From NCBI RefSeq assembly GCF_030409525.1, contig NZ_JAUFQB010000004.1:1-64000 (forward strand): a DNA stretch of 64,000 bases, written 5' to 3'. The notes under the pieces are model-generated. The model was not told the DNA's origin and searched no databases. It was given only the letters and a program-made list of their open reading frames with translations. The stretch is from Kaistella yonginensis (GTDB taxonomy: Bacteria; Bacteroidota; Bacteroidia; Flavobacteriales; Weeksellaceae). Shown in pieces: positions 1-6,758 of this stretch. Position 1 is the stretch's first letter. Every line of letters starts with the position of its first letter. Made by a program: the position numbers and the translations under genes.

Positions 1-100
1 TAAAATCACTTCCTTTACAATGATACAGTATCTGAATTTTTTCGTTTTTAAAAGAAGTATAAATAAAACAAAAATTAATTTATGCTAAATGCACAACAGG

Positions 101-313
101 TTAATTATCTACATTTATATGAATATAAAATTCATCGTCATCATAAACGGTCATTCCATCAAAAGTTCCTTTTTCATAGTGATCATAAAATACTTCAATA
201 TCTTCAGATTCTGCAATAAGATGTAAAGGAATTATTTTTTCTGTATTGAAAAGCCCACTAATATTTCCAGCAAGTTTTTTAATTTTTGAAAAGGAAATAT
301 TATCTATCACCAT
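101..313 (-). pseudogene. ImmA/IrrE-like N-terminal fragment, truncated
   Basis: The 70-residue product resembles the N-terminal part of ImmA/IrrE family metallopeptidases: a short helical region followed by a strand-rich stretch FDGMTVYDDDEFYIHINVDN (residues 51-70). In the family this stretch is normally followed by the zinc-binding HExxH helix. Here a stop codon comes immediately after it, and I found no HExxH in the downstream frames down to position 1, so the catalytic part is missing. The start overlaps the end of the upstream gene by 14 bases, which suggests translational coupling in a three-gene operon. It may be a decayed metalloprotease or a stand-alone sensing or antitoxin-like domain. 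The family assignment rests on pattern recognition only. Confidence 0.5.
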
Positions 314-647
314 TTTTCTTTTTCTGATTCTGCTTCATTTTATCAATCACACTTTGAGAAATACCACTTTGCCCTTTTCTTGCAACCATTTTCAAACTTT
401 GTATTTCAAGACTTATGTTAGAATCAATAGATATAATTTTTGGTTCTTTTTCTAAGCAAAAAGAACCATCAATAATTGATTTGACATTAATGCTGGTGTT
501 TTTCAGCTTAAAATCATAATCCTCGTAAAGCTTATTAAACCTCTCTATATGAATTTTAGTCTGAGGAAATACAAAACCTGTTGAGTGTAACCAATCATCA
601 AGATTATTCTCTGTAACTTTTCCTATATATTTTTTATCAATTCCCAT
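300..647 (-). CDS. Hypothetical protein of the sigma-like/ImmA-like operon
   Basis: I do not recognise a function for this 115-residue protein. It has no signal peptide or membrane segment. The middle is strand-rich and the C-terminal end is very basic (KMVARKGQSGISQ near residues 86-98, then KMKQNQKKK), which could contact nucleic acid or a partner protein. Its start overlaps the end of the sigma-like gene by 11 bases and its end overlaps the ImmA-like fragment by 14 bases, so all three are probably translated from one mRNA. Its position between a regulator and an ImmA-like product suggests an adaptor or anti-regulator role. That is inference from context only. Confidence 0.6.
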   Translation of the reverse strand: MGIDKKYIGKVTENNLDDWLHSTGFVFPQTKIHIERFNKLYEDYDFKLKNTSINVKSIIDGSFCLEKEPKIISIDSNISLEIQSLKMVARKGQSGISQSVIDKMKQNQKKKNGDR

Positions 648-1329
648 TGAAAGCTTTTAGATAGTTATTAATATGATCATTAGCTTCTTTCTTATAAACC
701 TGAATTGAATTTTGAACTAAATTCAATTTCTCTCTGAGCTTCTTACCTACCGATCTTGGCAGGTTTTTCTTACCTGTATTTTCGTATGCTTTGTATGTAA
801 GATAAATAATCTTATGTTTTTCAGATAAACCAAGCATAGCTCTCTCAATAATTTCTAATCTAATTTTTAAATCTTTTTTCTTTTGGATATCTTCATCTCC
901 TATTGTTAACGTAATTAGTTCATCAATATTCTCGACAATAGATAAATCATCTTCTTCAGGTTCAGCACAAGTATCCAGATCTCCATATTTTATTATTTGA
1001 GTATATACTATCGGATAAAGCCACAATAAAATTGATCGATCAATATCATCAGGATACTTTGCTTTATCCTTAGTAAAAGAATGATATTTCCATACTCTTG
1101 CAAAAGCGCATGTTGCTATTTCAAGAGCAACGACCTCACTGTAATTAAATTTATTACAATATATCTCAGCTTTTTGCAAAATATCTCTTTCAAATCTACT
1201 GCAAAATTCAGTAAATGCTGACGTCGCTTCATCAGGATATTCTTCTTTAAATGAGATATAATCTATAAGTTCATCACTGGGTAATGTCTCAAAAATTATT
1301 TCATTGGTGTTTTTTTGTTCTACATTCAT
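637..1329 (-). CDS. Sigma-70-like (ECF-type) regulator, putative
   Basis: This 230-residue acidic protein has the layout of a divergent sigma factor. A helical block at residues 37-85 (FTEFCSRFERDILQKAE to AFARVWKYHSF) resembles sigma region 2, which binds core polymerase and the -10 element. An acidic linker of about 70 residues follows. A second helical block at 158-215 (LGLSEKHKIIYLTYKAYENT, then a basic helix) resembles region 4. It is the first gene of a minus-strand trio with the 115-residue protein and the ImmA-like fragment. The spacer upstream holds two near-identical palindromes that could be its own or a partner's binding sites. It could be a non-sigma DNA-binding protein instead; similarity is weak by eye. 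Confidence 0.55.
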   Translation of the reverse strand: MNVEQKNTNEIIFETLPSDELIDYISFKEEYPDEATSAFTEFCSRFERDILQKAEIYCNKFNYSEVVALEIATCAFARVWKYHSFTKDKAKYPDDIDRSILLWLYPIVYTQIIKYGDLDTCAEPEEDDLSIVENIDELITLTIGDEDIQKKKDLKIRLEIIERAMLGLSEKHKIIYLTYKAYENTGKKNLPRSVGKKLREKLNLVQNSIQVYKKEANDHINNYLKAFNGN

Positions 1330-1349
1330 CTATATACCAAAAAGCATTA

Positions 1350-1421
1350 CTAATGGAATTAGTATATGAGTGGATAAGCTCATATTTCCCAAAGTTATAA
1401 AAATCTTTCTAACGGAATTAG
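1350..1421. promoter_or_regulatory. Two copies of palindrome CTAAYGGAATTAG in divergent spacer
   Basis: CTAAT-GGA-ATTAG at 1350-1362 is a perfect inverted repeat with 5-base arms and a 3-base centre. CTAAC-GGA-ATTAG at 1409-1421 is the same with one changed arm base. Both are followed by TATATG, giving a shared 19-base stretch, and they are 59 bp apart, close to an integral number of helical turns. They sit between the minus-strand sigma-like operon and the small plus-strand gene, so they could be operators controlling either or both. The binding protein is unknown. Confidence 0.55.
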
Positions 1422-1493
1422 TATATGTATGAAGTTTGTTCAACTGCCAATTCCTTTATGGCTAATGTTAAAGGAAAAAAATGCTTAATAATT

Positions 1494-1670
1494 ATGGCAA
1501 CTAACAAACCGACCGGAGATGGTCACAGAAACGGAGCCGTTAAAGGGCGTTCACAAACTTACAATCCACAAAACGATTCGTGGATAAAACGTGATACGGC
1601 TACAGGCAGATTTATGGATGTAAAAACTTCCAGTAACACCCCTTTCAAAGGAATTACAAAAGAAAAGTAA
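1494..1670 (+). CDS. Small conserved hypothetical protein (58 aa)
   Basis: I place the start at the ATG at 1494, giving MATNKPTGDGHRNGAVKGRS and 58 residues in total; an upstream in-frame ATG at 1425 would add 23 residues that look non-native and overlap the second palindrome. The protein is small, basic and Gly/Asn/Arg-rich, with the block PTGDGHRNGAVKGRSQ followed by WIKRDTATGRFMDVK. I recall this as a family of small hypothetical proteins in many bacteria, with no function known to me. It is transcribed divergently from the sigma-like operon and is followed by a long hairpin. A role linked to the neighbouring defence or regulatory genes is only contextual. Confidence 0.6.
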   Translation: MATNKPTGDGHRNGAVKGRSQTYNPQNDSWIKRDTATGRFMDVKTSSNTPFKGITKEK

Positions 1671-1676
1671 TTCCCT

Positions 1677-1717
1677 GATTTACTACAAGCATCACAGAAT
1701 AATGCTTGTAGTAAATC
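1677..1717 (+). terminator. Long perfect hairpin after the small gene
   Basis: A 16-base arm starting GATTTACTACAAGC (1677-1692) is repeated exactly in inverted form at 1702-1717 around a 9-base loop. It starts 7 bases after the stop codon. There is no clear T-run, so termination is likely but not certain; a role in mRNA stability or as a recombination end is possible. The remainder of the spacer to 1939 holds a TACATTTG box at 1837-1844 that could serve as the -7 element for the CBASS operon, without a clear -33 element. Confidence 0.5.
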
Positions 1718-1939
1718 AAATTTAAATATGAACGTGTAAATGAGAAGAAATAACAGGAATTTATTTTGAGTGCAAAATTTAAAAATGCTATTTATCTCCT
1801 TATGGATTTCCGTAATTCTTTATTTTAAAATAAGATTACATTTGGCTCAATTTACATCTAAATCAGACTTTAATGACAGTTTGTCATCACCCAATTCGTA
1901 GGCGAAGAGTTTGATGTAACAAACATAATAAACAGAAAA

Positions 1940-2926
1940 ATGAAATTATCAGACAAAGATTTACAGTTTTTTATTAGCAAAATCAAATTACAGCCAGAAA
2001 ATATGGGCAAGTATAGAGATCAGCTAAACAATCTAAAGGAAAAATTAAATAAAAAAATTGCTGAAGATGACAGGCATGGGCTAAAAGTTGAAAAATATAT
2101 CATTGCCGGCTCTTGGAAAAAGCATACAATTTTAAAACCTACAGGAGACCATCCTATAGATATAGATCTTGTGCTTTTTGTTGCAGGTGACGAAGACATT
2201 CATAATGATATTGGGAAACTTTTTGATTTCATTGTAGAGTATTTAGAAGAGATATATCCGCAAAAAGATATTTCTAAAGATGTTGATGCGGCAGGAAATA
2301 CAAAATCTGTAACCATATATTTTTCTGGTTCTGGATTAAGTGTTGATATAGTACCTGTAGTACCTTTGAGTTTACCAAAGGATTATGTATGGCAACCCAG
2401 CAGACATGGTAATGGTAAAAAATATATTACCAGTATTTCAAAACAATTAAGTTTTTCACTTAATAGAAGACAAGAGAATCCCGCTTACACTTCAATTGTA
2501 AGGGCTGTAAAGTGGTGGAGAAATTATAAAGAATTAAATCCCTCTGATGATGAGCCTGGATTGTCTTCTTTTGCGATAGAATTGATTGTTGCCCATCTTG
2601 ATATTAATAAAGGAATTCAAACAAATGTTGAAGAAGGAATTATTCGTTTTTTTGAATTTATAAGTTCCTCCGAATTCCCGGAAATTGTATTTCAGGATTC
2701 CATTCGTAATGTGCCACCTAATTATGATTCACCAATCTATTTTGCAGACAATACAAATAAAGAAAATAATGTAGCAAAGAGGATGAATCAACCGAAGTGG
2801 AACGAAATTATTGAAGAAGCTGAAGAGGCTTTTGACACTTTGAACTTTGCTCAGGCGAGAAATAATGAAGGAGATACGGTACAGGAATGGAAAAGTGTCT
2901 TTGGTCCAGCTTTTAACATTAAATAA
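1940..2926 (+). CDS. cdnC: CBASS cyclic oligonucleotide synthase, CdnC-type CD-NTase
   Basis: This is a cGAS/DncV-like nucleotidyltransferase of 328 residues, the usual length. It shows the GS motif at 57-58 (AGSWKKHT), the catalytic aspartates D74 and D76 (PIDIDLVLF) and the third acidic residue D136 in the strand SVDIVPVVPL. The layout SGSGLSVDIVPV and the late block NNVAKRMNQ match what I remember of E. coli CdnC, which makes cyclic tri-adenylate when HORMA and DNA are bound. Upon phage infection it would make a cyclic nucleotide that activates the effector encoded three genes later. It starts the operon with a 9-base gap to the HORMA gene. The nucleotide product is inferred from clade similarity. 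Confidence 0.93.
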   Translation: MKLSDKDLQFFISKIKLQPENMGKYRDQLNNLKEKLNKKIAEDDRHGLKVEKYIIAGSWKKHTILKPTGDHPIDIDLVLFVAGDEDIHNDIGKLFDFIVEYLEEIYPQKDISKDVDAAGNTKSVTIYFSGSGLSVDIVPVVPLSLPKDYVWQPSRHGNGKKYITSISKQLSFSLNRRQENPAYTSIVRAVKWWRNYKELNPSDDEPGLSSFAIELIVAHLDINKGIQTNVEEGIIRFFEFISSSEFPEIVFQDSIRNVPPNYDSPIYFADNTNKENNVAKRMNQPKWNEIIEEAEEAFDTLNFAQARNNEGDTVQEWKSVFGPAFNIK

Positions 2927-2934
2927 ATTAAACT

Positions 2935-3444
2935 ATGTACGGAACAAATACAAAAACAAATACTTACACAGTTCTTGATGTAAGAAAAACATTTGAAAGT
3001 TGCGAAACAGATATTAGAACTATAGCCAGACGTACCAATAAATGGACAATGGAATATGTGGATAAGGTTTTCCATGATGTGCTCAAATTTGCAGAAAAAT
3101 ATTATTTATATTCAGTAAGTATAACCTTAATTGATACCAACACTAGCTTACCTGTAAAAGCAGCTAAATTTATTGTAAATGATTTAGGTGATGCAACCGA
3201 TAGCGAACGTGCCGGAAAAAATAATGATTGGCCAAATACTGATAATACTTCACTATCCATCATATTATCTCATACCCAGAAATGGCACAACCTAACTGCT
3301 GAAGAAAAAGCAAATTTTCAAAAAGATTTAAAAGTGAATTGGGGCAGTACAAATATTAATACTAATTTTCCACATTTACAGCAGTCAGACGCACAGCTAT
3401 ATGCAAGCAATGGATACGAACTACAAAAAAAGAACTTTAAATAA
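2935..3444 (+). CDS. cap7: Bacterial HORMA domain protein of type III CBASS
   Basis: The 169-residue protein has the size and context of CBASS HORMA proteins (Cap7), which sense infection by closing a C-terminal safety belt around a peptide and then activate the CD-NTase. Visible features are an N-terminal helical region at 12-60, a strand VSITLIDT (61-68), a conserved-looking block KFIVNDLGDATDSERAGK (78-95) and a C-terminal segment from about 140 to YASNGYELQKKNFK that would be the safety belt. Comparison with the E. coli MS115-1 HORMA protein from memory supports the alignment. It lies 9 bases after cdnC and 2 bases before the TRIP13-like gene. Identity relies partly on this context. Confidence 0.85.
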   Translation: MYGTNTKTNTYTVLDVRKTFESCETDIRTIARRTNKWTMEYVDKVFHDVLKFAEKYYLYSVSITLIDTNTSLPVKAAKFIVNDLGDATDSERAGKNNDWPNTDNTSLSIILSHTQKWHNLTAEEKANFQKDLKVNWGSTNINTNFPHLQQSDAQLYASNGYELQKKNFK

Positions 3445-3446
3445 AT

Positions 3447-4331
3447 ATGAGTACAATTTTCGATAATATAACAGAACTGCCGAGCAGAGAAATAGCCGAA
3501 AGAGCTAAACATTTAATAGGTTTTGAAGACAAATATAATAGGATATTCTCAAACTTAAAACTATTGCTAGATCAGGAAGGTCTAGTTGAGTGGAGCAAGA
3601 AATTTCACAAATCTGAACTACCCGTAATTTCACAACTGAAAGAGAAGTATCCTTTAATTATATTGACAGGTGATGCGGGAACAGGTAAAACTGTTTCAGC
3701 TGAAGCCATTGCAGATAAAATGCTGAGAGATTTAAAAAAGGATGGGTTTTTTCTAAAGTTGAGTACAAGAGTGAGAGGTGAAGGTTTGCACGGTCAAATG
3801 GGAAATCTGGTAAATGATGCTTTTGCAGAACTGAAAAATCAAGCAGGTAAAAAGAGAATAGCATTTTTACTGATTGACGAAGCTGACGCAATTGCTTCAA
3901 CCAGATCTACTATGCAGATGCATCAGGAAGAAAAAGCAGCTGTAAATACATTAATTCAAAAAATTGATGAAATTCGTGAACTAAATGGTCGGGCAATACT
4001 GTTCATGTCTACAAACAGATTGCATTTTCTTGATGAAGCTATAGTAAGAAGAGCTGCAATTATTTTGGAATTTGAACGTCCCACCTTTGAGGAAAGAGTG
4101 CTTCTTTTTAAAACCTCTCTTGATGGTGTTGAAATTACAGATAAGCAGTTTGAGGAATTAGCTAATTTGTCAGGCGAAGAATCTAATGAAGGGCTTGCAT
4201 TTTCTTTTTCAGATATAAGATTAAGAATATTGCCGGAAGCTGTGGCTAAATGCTTTCCAGATAAAGCTCTAGATTTTGAAACTGTCGCCGAGACCATTAA
4301 AAAACTTAATCCAAGCCCCAAAATTGTATGA
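3447..4331 (+). CDS. cap6: TRIP13/Pch2-like AAA+ ATPase of type III CBASS
   Basis: This 294-residue AAA+ ATPase carries a Walker A motif at 75-82 (GDAGTGKT), Walker B at 140-147 (FLLIDEAD), a sensor-1 asparagine in MSTN (187-190) and an arginine pair at 201-202. TRIP13-like Cap6 enzymes open and disassemble the HORMA-synthase complex, so they keep the system quiet without phage and limit signalling. The protein starts 2 bases after the HORMA gene and overlaps the effector gene by an ATGA junction at 4328-4331, which indicates tight co-expression. The pairing with a HORMA gene makes this a type III CBASS locus. Confidence 0.93.
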   Translation: MSTIFDNITELPSREIAERAKHLIGFEDKYNRIFSNLKLLLDQEGLVEWSKKFHKSELPVISQLKEKYPLIILTGDAGTGKTVSAEAIADKMLRDLKKDGFFLKLSTRVRGEGLHGQMGNLVNDAFAELKNQAGKKRIAFLLIDEADAIASTRSTMQMHQEEKAAVNTLIQKIDEIRELNGRAILFMSTNRLHFLDEAIVRRAAIILEFERPTFEERVLLFKTSLDGVEITDKQFEELANLSGEESNEGLAFSFSDIRLRILPEAVAKCFPDKALDFETVAETIKKLNPSPKIV

Positions 4332-5149
4332 AAAAAGGACCTATCTTTCTACAAATAATTTTGTCTGTTATTCTAATCGTTGTTGGATACATTGAAAAAG
4401 GAAACTGGACAGAATCTAAATATTCCACCACTGGATATATCGCATTACTTACTTTCATTGTAACTTTTGTATATGAAAACTATAATAGACTTGGATTTTA
4501 TTTCCAGTCACAGGTTTTGTTAAAAAATACTGATGTTCGTGTTTCTATTTCATATCTCTATAGAATAAAAGTTGAAAATGAATATTTGCTTGTTAAAAGT
4601 AGAACAAGAAAATATTTTCAACCTGTAGGAGGCTGTTATAAAACATTACCAGGCTGTGAAAAAAAATTCGAAGAATTAGATGTTAGACCTGACAGAAAAT
4701 TTGAAACTGAAAAAGGAATAGCAAAAAATGATCTGCGTGTTCATGTAAAAGGTAAAAATCTAATTAAATTTCTTAAATGGTTCGATTCAAAAGAGGATCG
4801 TGAGATTTCGCCTTGGAGAGAATTTTGTGAAGAATTAATTGCGACAGAAATTTTAACATGGAGACCTTTTAGATACATCGACTACAAGTTTAAGAAAAAA
4901 ATTCAATCACCTATAATTGATCTGGATATGGGAGGTAAAGGACTGTTCATTTATGAAGTTTTTGATTTAGTTATTAATGATGAACAAATGCCATTACTTA
5001 TGGATTTAAAGACCAAATCCTCTGAAAATTATATATGGGTAACAGATGAAGTTATTCAAACATTAGGACATGAGACTGGTTCAAAATCTTTTCCATATGA
5101 AATTGGACCACATACAAAGTATGCACAAAACTTAAAATGGAGTAAATAA
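4328..5149 (+). CDS. cap16: CBASS effector with two membrane segments and SA_NUDIX domain
   Basis: The 273-residue protein has two N-terminal hydrophobic segments (about 5-21 and 36-49) and a cytoplasmic domain. That domain has a Nudix-like arrangement: QPVGG at 98-102, then about 60 residues later REFCEELIATEIL at 164-176, which fits the REUxEE half of the Nudix box. This matches the SMODS-associated NUDIX (Sa_NUDIX, Cap16) effectors of CBASS. The split Nudix box with a long insert argues that the domain may bind the cyclic nucleotide or have altered hydrolysis chemistry. Membrane disruption or nucleotide hydrolysis leading to abortive infection is the inferred outcome. It overlaps the ATPase gene by 4 bases. 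Confidence 0.8.
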   Translation: MKKGPIFLQIILSVILIVVGYIEKGNWTESKYSTTGYIALLTFIVTFVYENYNRLGFYFQSQVLLKNTDVRVSISYLYRIKVENEYLLVKSRTRKYFQPVGGCYKTLPGCEKKFEELDVRPDRKFETEKGIAKNDLRVHVKGKNLIKFLKWFDSKEDREISPWREFCEELIATEILTWRPFRYIDYKFKKKIQSPIIDLDMGGKGLFIYEVFDLVINDEQMPLLMDLKTKSSENYIWVTDEVIQTLGHETGSKSFPYEIGPHTKYAQNLKWSK

Positions 5150-5212
5150 AAACATCACTAATTGATTTCGTGAACGGACGCACTTACTATTAAAGCCCAA
5201 TCTAATGAAGCA

Positions 5213-5782
5213 ATGTTACAAAGAACTGAATATCTAAATATTATAGAAGAAATAAGAAATACCGAAAAAAAATCTTTGGATGAATACATTATTTCGGTAA
5301 TTGAGCCATTAAGAAATGAAAATCCCAACTTTATAGAAACTCTATATAAAGACATCAATTATTTAATAAACGATATTGATAAACCGCATGAAAATGATTT
5401 AAAAATCATTAATGGTGATTTTTCAATTGAAGATGGTGAGCTGGCATTAACAGGTTATCAATCGAGATTACATAATCTAGCATTCTGGCTTCACACAGAA
5501 ATTATCAAAGGTTTTATAGAATCTAACCCCTCAAATGTGACTTTAAAAATAGAAGATTTTGAAATCAATTTTTTAAACAAACCAAATTATACTCCAGAAT
5601 ATAAGTCTAAATTAGATAAAATCAAGCAAAGTTTAAAAAAGGAAAGAAAGCAAAATCTTAACGAAAGGGAAAATCTGTGGGAAAAACTTTGGGATTTAGA
5701 CAATTTGGAACTTAAACCTAATATTGCAGGTATTGGTTTTAATTTCAATAACTTTCTTAATAAATTTAACAAAAATAAATAA
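5213..5782 (+). CDS. Unknown protein 1 downstream of CBASS operon
   Basis: I do not recognise this 189-residue protein. It has no signal peptide or membrane segment. The N-terminal half is helical and acidic (residues 5-60), and a middle region at 65-120 contains LHNLAFWLHTEIIKGFIE. A highly charged Lys/Glu stretch at 127-155 is probably an extended helix, and the end is rich in Asn and Phe. It starts 63 bases after the effector gene and is separated from the next gene by only 2 bases, so the last two genes form a pair. It may be an extra part of the CBASS operon or an independent two-gene cargo. No function can be assigned from sequence alone. Confidence 0.65.
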   Translation: MLQRTEYLNIIEEIRNTEKKSLDEYIISVIEPLRNENPNFIETLYKDINYLINDIDKPHENDLKIINGDFSIEDGELALTGYQSRLHNLAFWLHTEIIKGFIESNPSNVTLKIEDFEINFLNKPNYTPEYKSKLDKIKQSLKKERKQNLNERENLWEKLWDLDNLELKPNIAGIGFNFNNFLNKFNKNK

Positions 5783-5784
5783 CT

Positions 5785-6372
5785 ATGAATTTAACATCAG
5801 CACAAAAGAAAATTAGATTGTATAGAAGATTAAATGAACAGGACTCTTCGTTTAGACATCGCGATTTTGATAATTATAACGAATTTTTCACAAATGAAAA
5901 GCTTAATCAATTTGAAGATATTCTTTTAGAATACCAAGAAAAAAAACTTTCAGATGTTCTCAACTCGGATAATGAATTTTATAAATTATATGCGGCTCAT
6001 TATAAAGATAAATACCTTGCTACTAAAGTAGATTTGGGATATAAATTACATTTTGAGTTCAATCATGTTTTATTTTATGAACTACTCAATTACTTTAAAA
6101 GTGGAATAGAAAGTTTTCTTAATCTTCTTTCAGAAAGATTTAATATTTATTACGTAAAAAGTGAAAACTCCTATTACATTCCATTTCAAGCTTATCAGAC
6201 TTTTTTTACAGAATTACAAGATGAAGAAATAAAAGAAGCGATAAGGTTTTTAGTAAGAACAGTAACCTATACGGTTGTTTCTGATAATGATCAATTTGAA
6301 ACAAAAATTGATGTGAACTTAATTATAAAATATTTATCAAATCTTGATGAATATTATAATCATGAAATTTAA
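5785..6372 (+). CDS. Unknown protein 2 downstream of CBASS operon
   Basis: This 195-residue protein is not one I recognise. It appears wholly soluble and mainly helical, with many aromatic residues (for example LHFEFNHVLFYELLNYF near residues 88-104), and a last segment at about 150-195 that may alternate strands and helices. It begins 2 bases after the preceding unknown gene and is the last gene before the presumed island edge. The pair may encode a toxin-antitoxin-like or effector-accessory unit; a helical nuclease such as a HEPN protein is conceivable, but I do not see a convincing RxxxxH motif. Base composition is as AT-rich as the rest of the island. Confidence 0.65.
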   Translation: MNLTSAQKKIRLYRRLNEQDSSFRHRDFDNYNEFFTNEKLNQFEDILLEYQEKKLSDVLNSDNEFYKLYAAHYKDKYLATKVDLGYKLHFEFNHVLFYELLNYFKSGIESFLNLLSERFNIYYVKSENSYYIPFQAYQTFFTELQDEEIKEAIRFLVRTVTYTVVSDNDQFETKIDVNLIIKYLSNLDEYYNHEI

Positions 6373-6565
6373 TTACGGTTCTTTAAAAATTATAAAGTTG
6401 TATTTACATTGGACTCCATATGCGAAATACGAATTGAAAGACAGTTTAATTATAGTATAGTGCAGGATTTCAAAATTATATCAATGTTTAAAGGGGATTG
6501 GTCAAAATAAATCAACTTGATTATCTGCCAATTGTAACTTTTTTATTGAAAAAATGAATTGAATA
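6373..6565. other. Spacer after the CBASS-linked genes, no firm gene
   Basis: A 32-codon open frame (ATG at 6362, stop at 6458-6460) overlaps the end of the preceding gene; it has no recognisable features and is probably chance. I see no RNA gene or repeat here. Confidence 0.4.
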
Positions 6566-6596
6566 TTTGAAAATAATTAAAAATGGGCTATATTTG
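6566..6596 (+). promoter_or_regulatory. Bacteroidota-type promoter
   Basis: TTTG at 6566-6569 and TATATTTG at 6589-6596 are separated by 19 bases, an exact match to the Bacteroidota primary sigma factor consensus. Transcription would begin near 6602. No protein gene follows until 7084, so the transcript would be a short RNA or an unusually long leader. Confidence 0.65.
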
Positions 6597-6601
6597 CACC
6601 A

Positions 6602-6703
6602 GTAAAAAACGACGCTCTCTAAATTGTTTATAAAAGTGACCTATTCAGTGACCTACTAAACAAGGAAACAGCATAAAGCTTATGGATAGGGCTTTTTTTC
6701 AAA
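6602..6703 (+). ncRNA. Possible short RNA at the island edge
   Basis: The stretch runs from the predicted start of the 6566-6596 promoter to a weak hairpin AAAGC-N11-GCTTT followed by T residues (around 6675-6699). It contains a direct repeat GTGACCTA (about 6636 and 6649). The roughly 100-base transcript carries no convincing open frame. It could be a small RNA, or only recombination-associated sequence next to the attachment site. Support is weak because the hairpin is short. Confidence 0.25.
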
Positions 6704-6708
6704 AAGAA

Positions 6709-6728
6709 CAAGTCCCGTCCGGATCGCA
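6709..6728 (+). repeat. tRNA-Asp 3' end remnant, probable attachment site
   Basis: The 20 bases CAAGTCCCGTCCGGATCGCA fit the 3' end of a tRNA-Asp gene: the end of the T loop (CAAGT), the T-stem strand CCCGT, a 7-base acceptor strand CCGGATC and discriminator G73, the identity base of tRNA-Asp. E. coli tRNA-Asp has the same layout (GAGTCCCGTCCG...G). The upstream 5' part of the tRNA is absent. Integrases that use the 3' end of tRNA genes leave exactly such a scar at one island border, so the intact tRNA and an integrase gene should lie to the left of the window. Confidence 0.6.
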
Positions 6729-6758
6729 AATCTCTCAAATTTTTTGGGAGATTTTTTT
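6729..6758 (+). terminator. Intrinsic terminator after the tRNA remnant
   Basis: AATCTCTC and GGGAGATT form a stem with one G-U pair around a T-rich loop, followed by seven T residues. Its position directly behind the tRNA end suggests it was the native terminator of the tRNA gene. Confidence 0.75.

Noticed and set aside
246-455. Plus-strand open frame of 69 codons opposite the ImmA-like and unknown genes.
   Set aside because: It lies antisense to better genes, is Phe/Leu-rich and has no recognisable motif.
1425-1493. In-frame upstream extension of the small gene starting at the ATG at 1425.
   Set aside because: It overlaps the second palindrome and the extra residues do not resemble the conserved start; the ATG at 1494 is a better start.
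6362-6460. 32-codon frame after the second unknown gene.
   Set aside because: It is short, overlaps the preceding stop and has no features; chance occurrence is likely.
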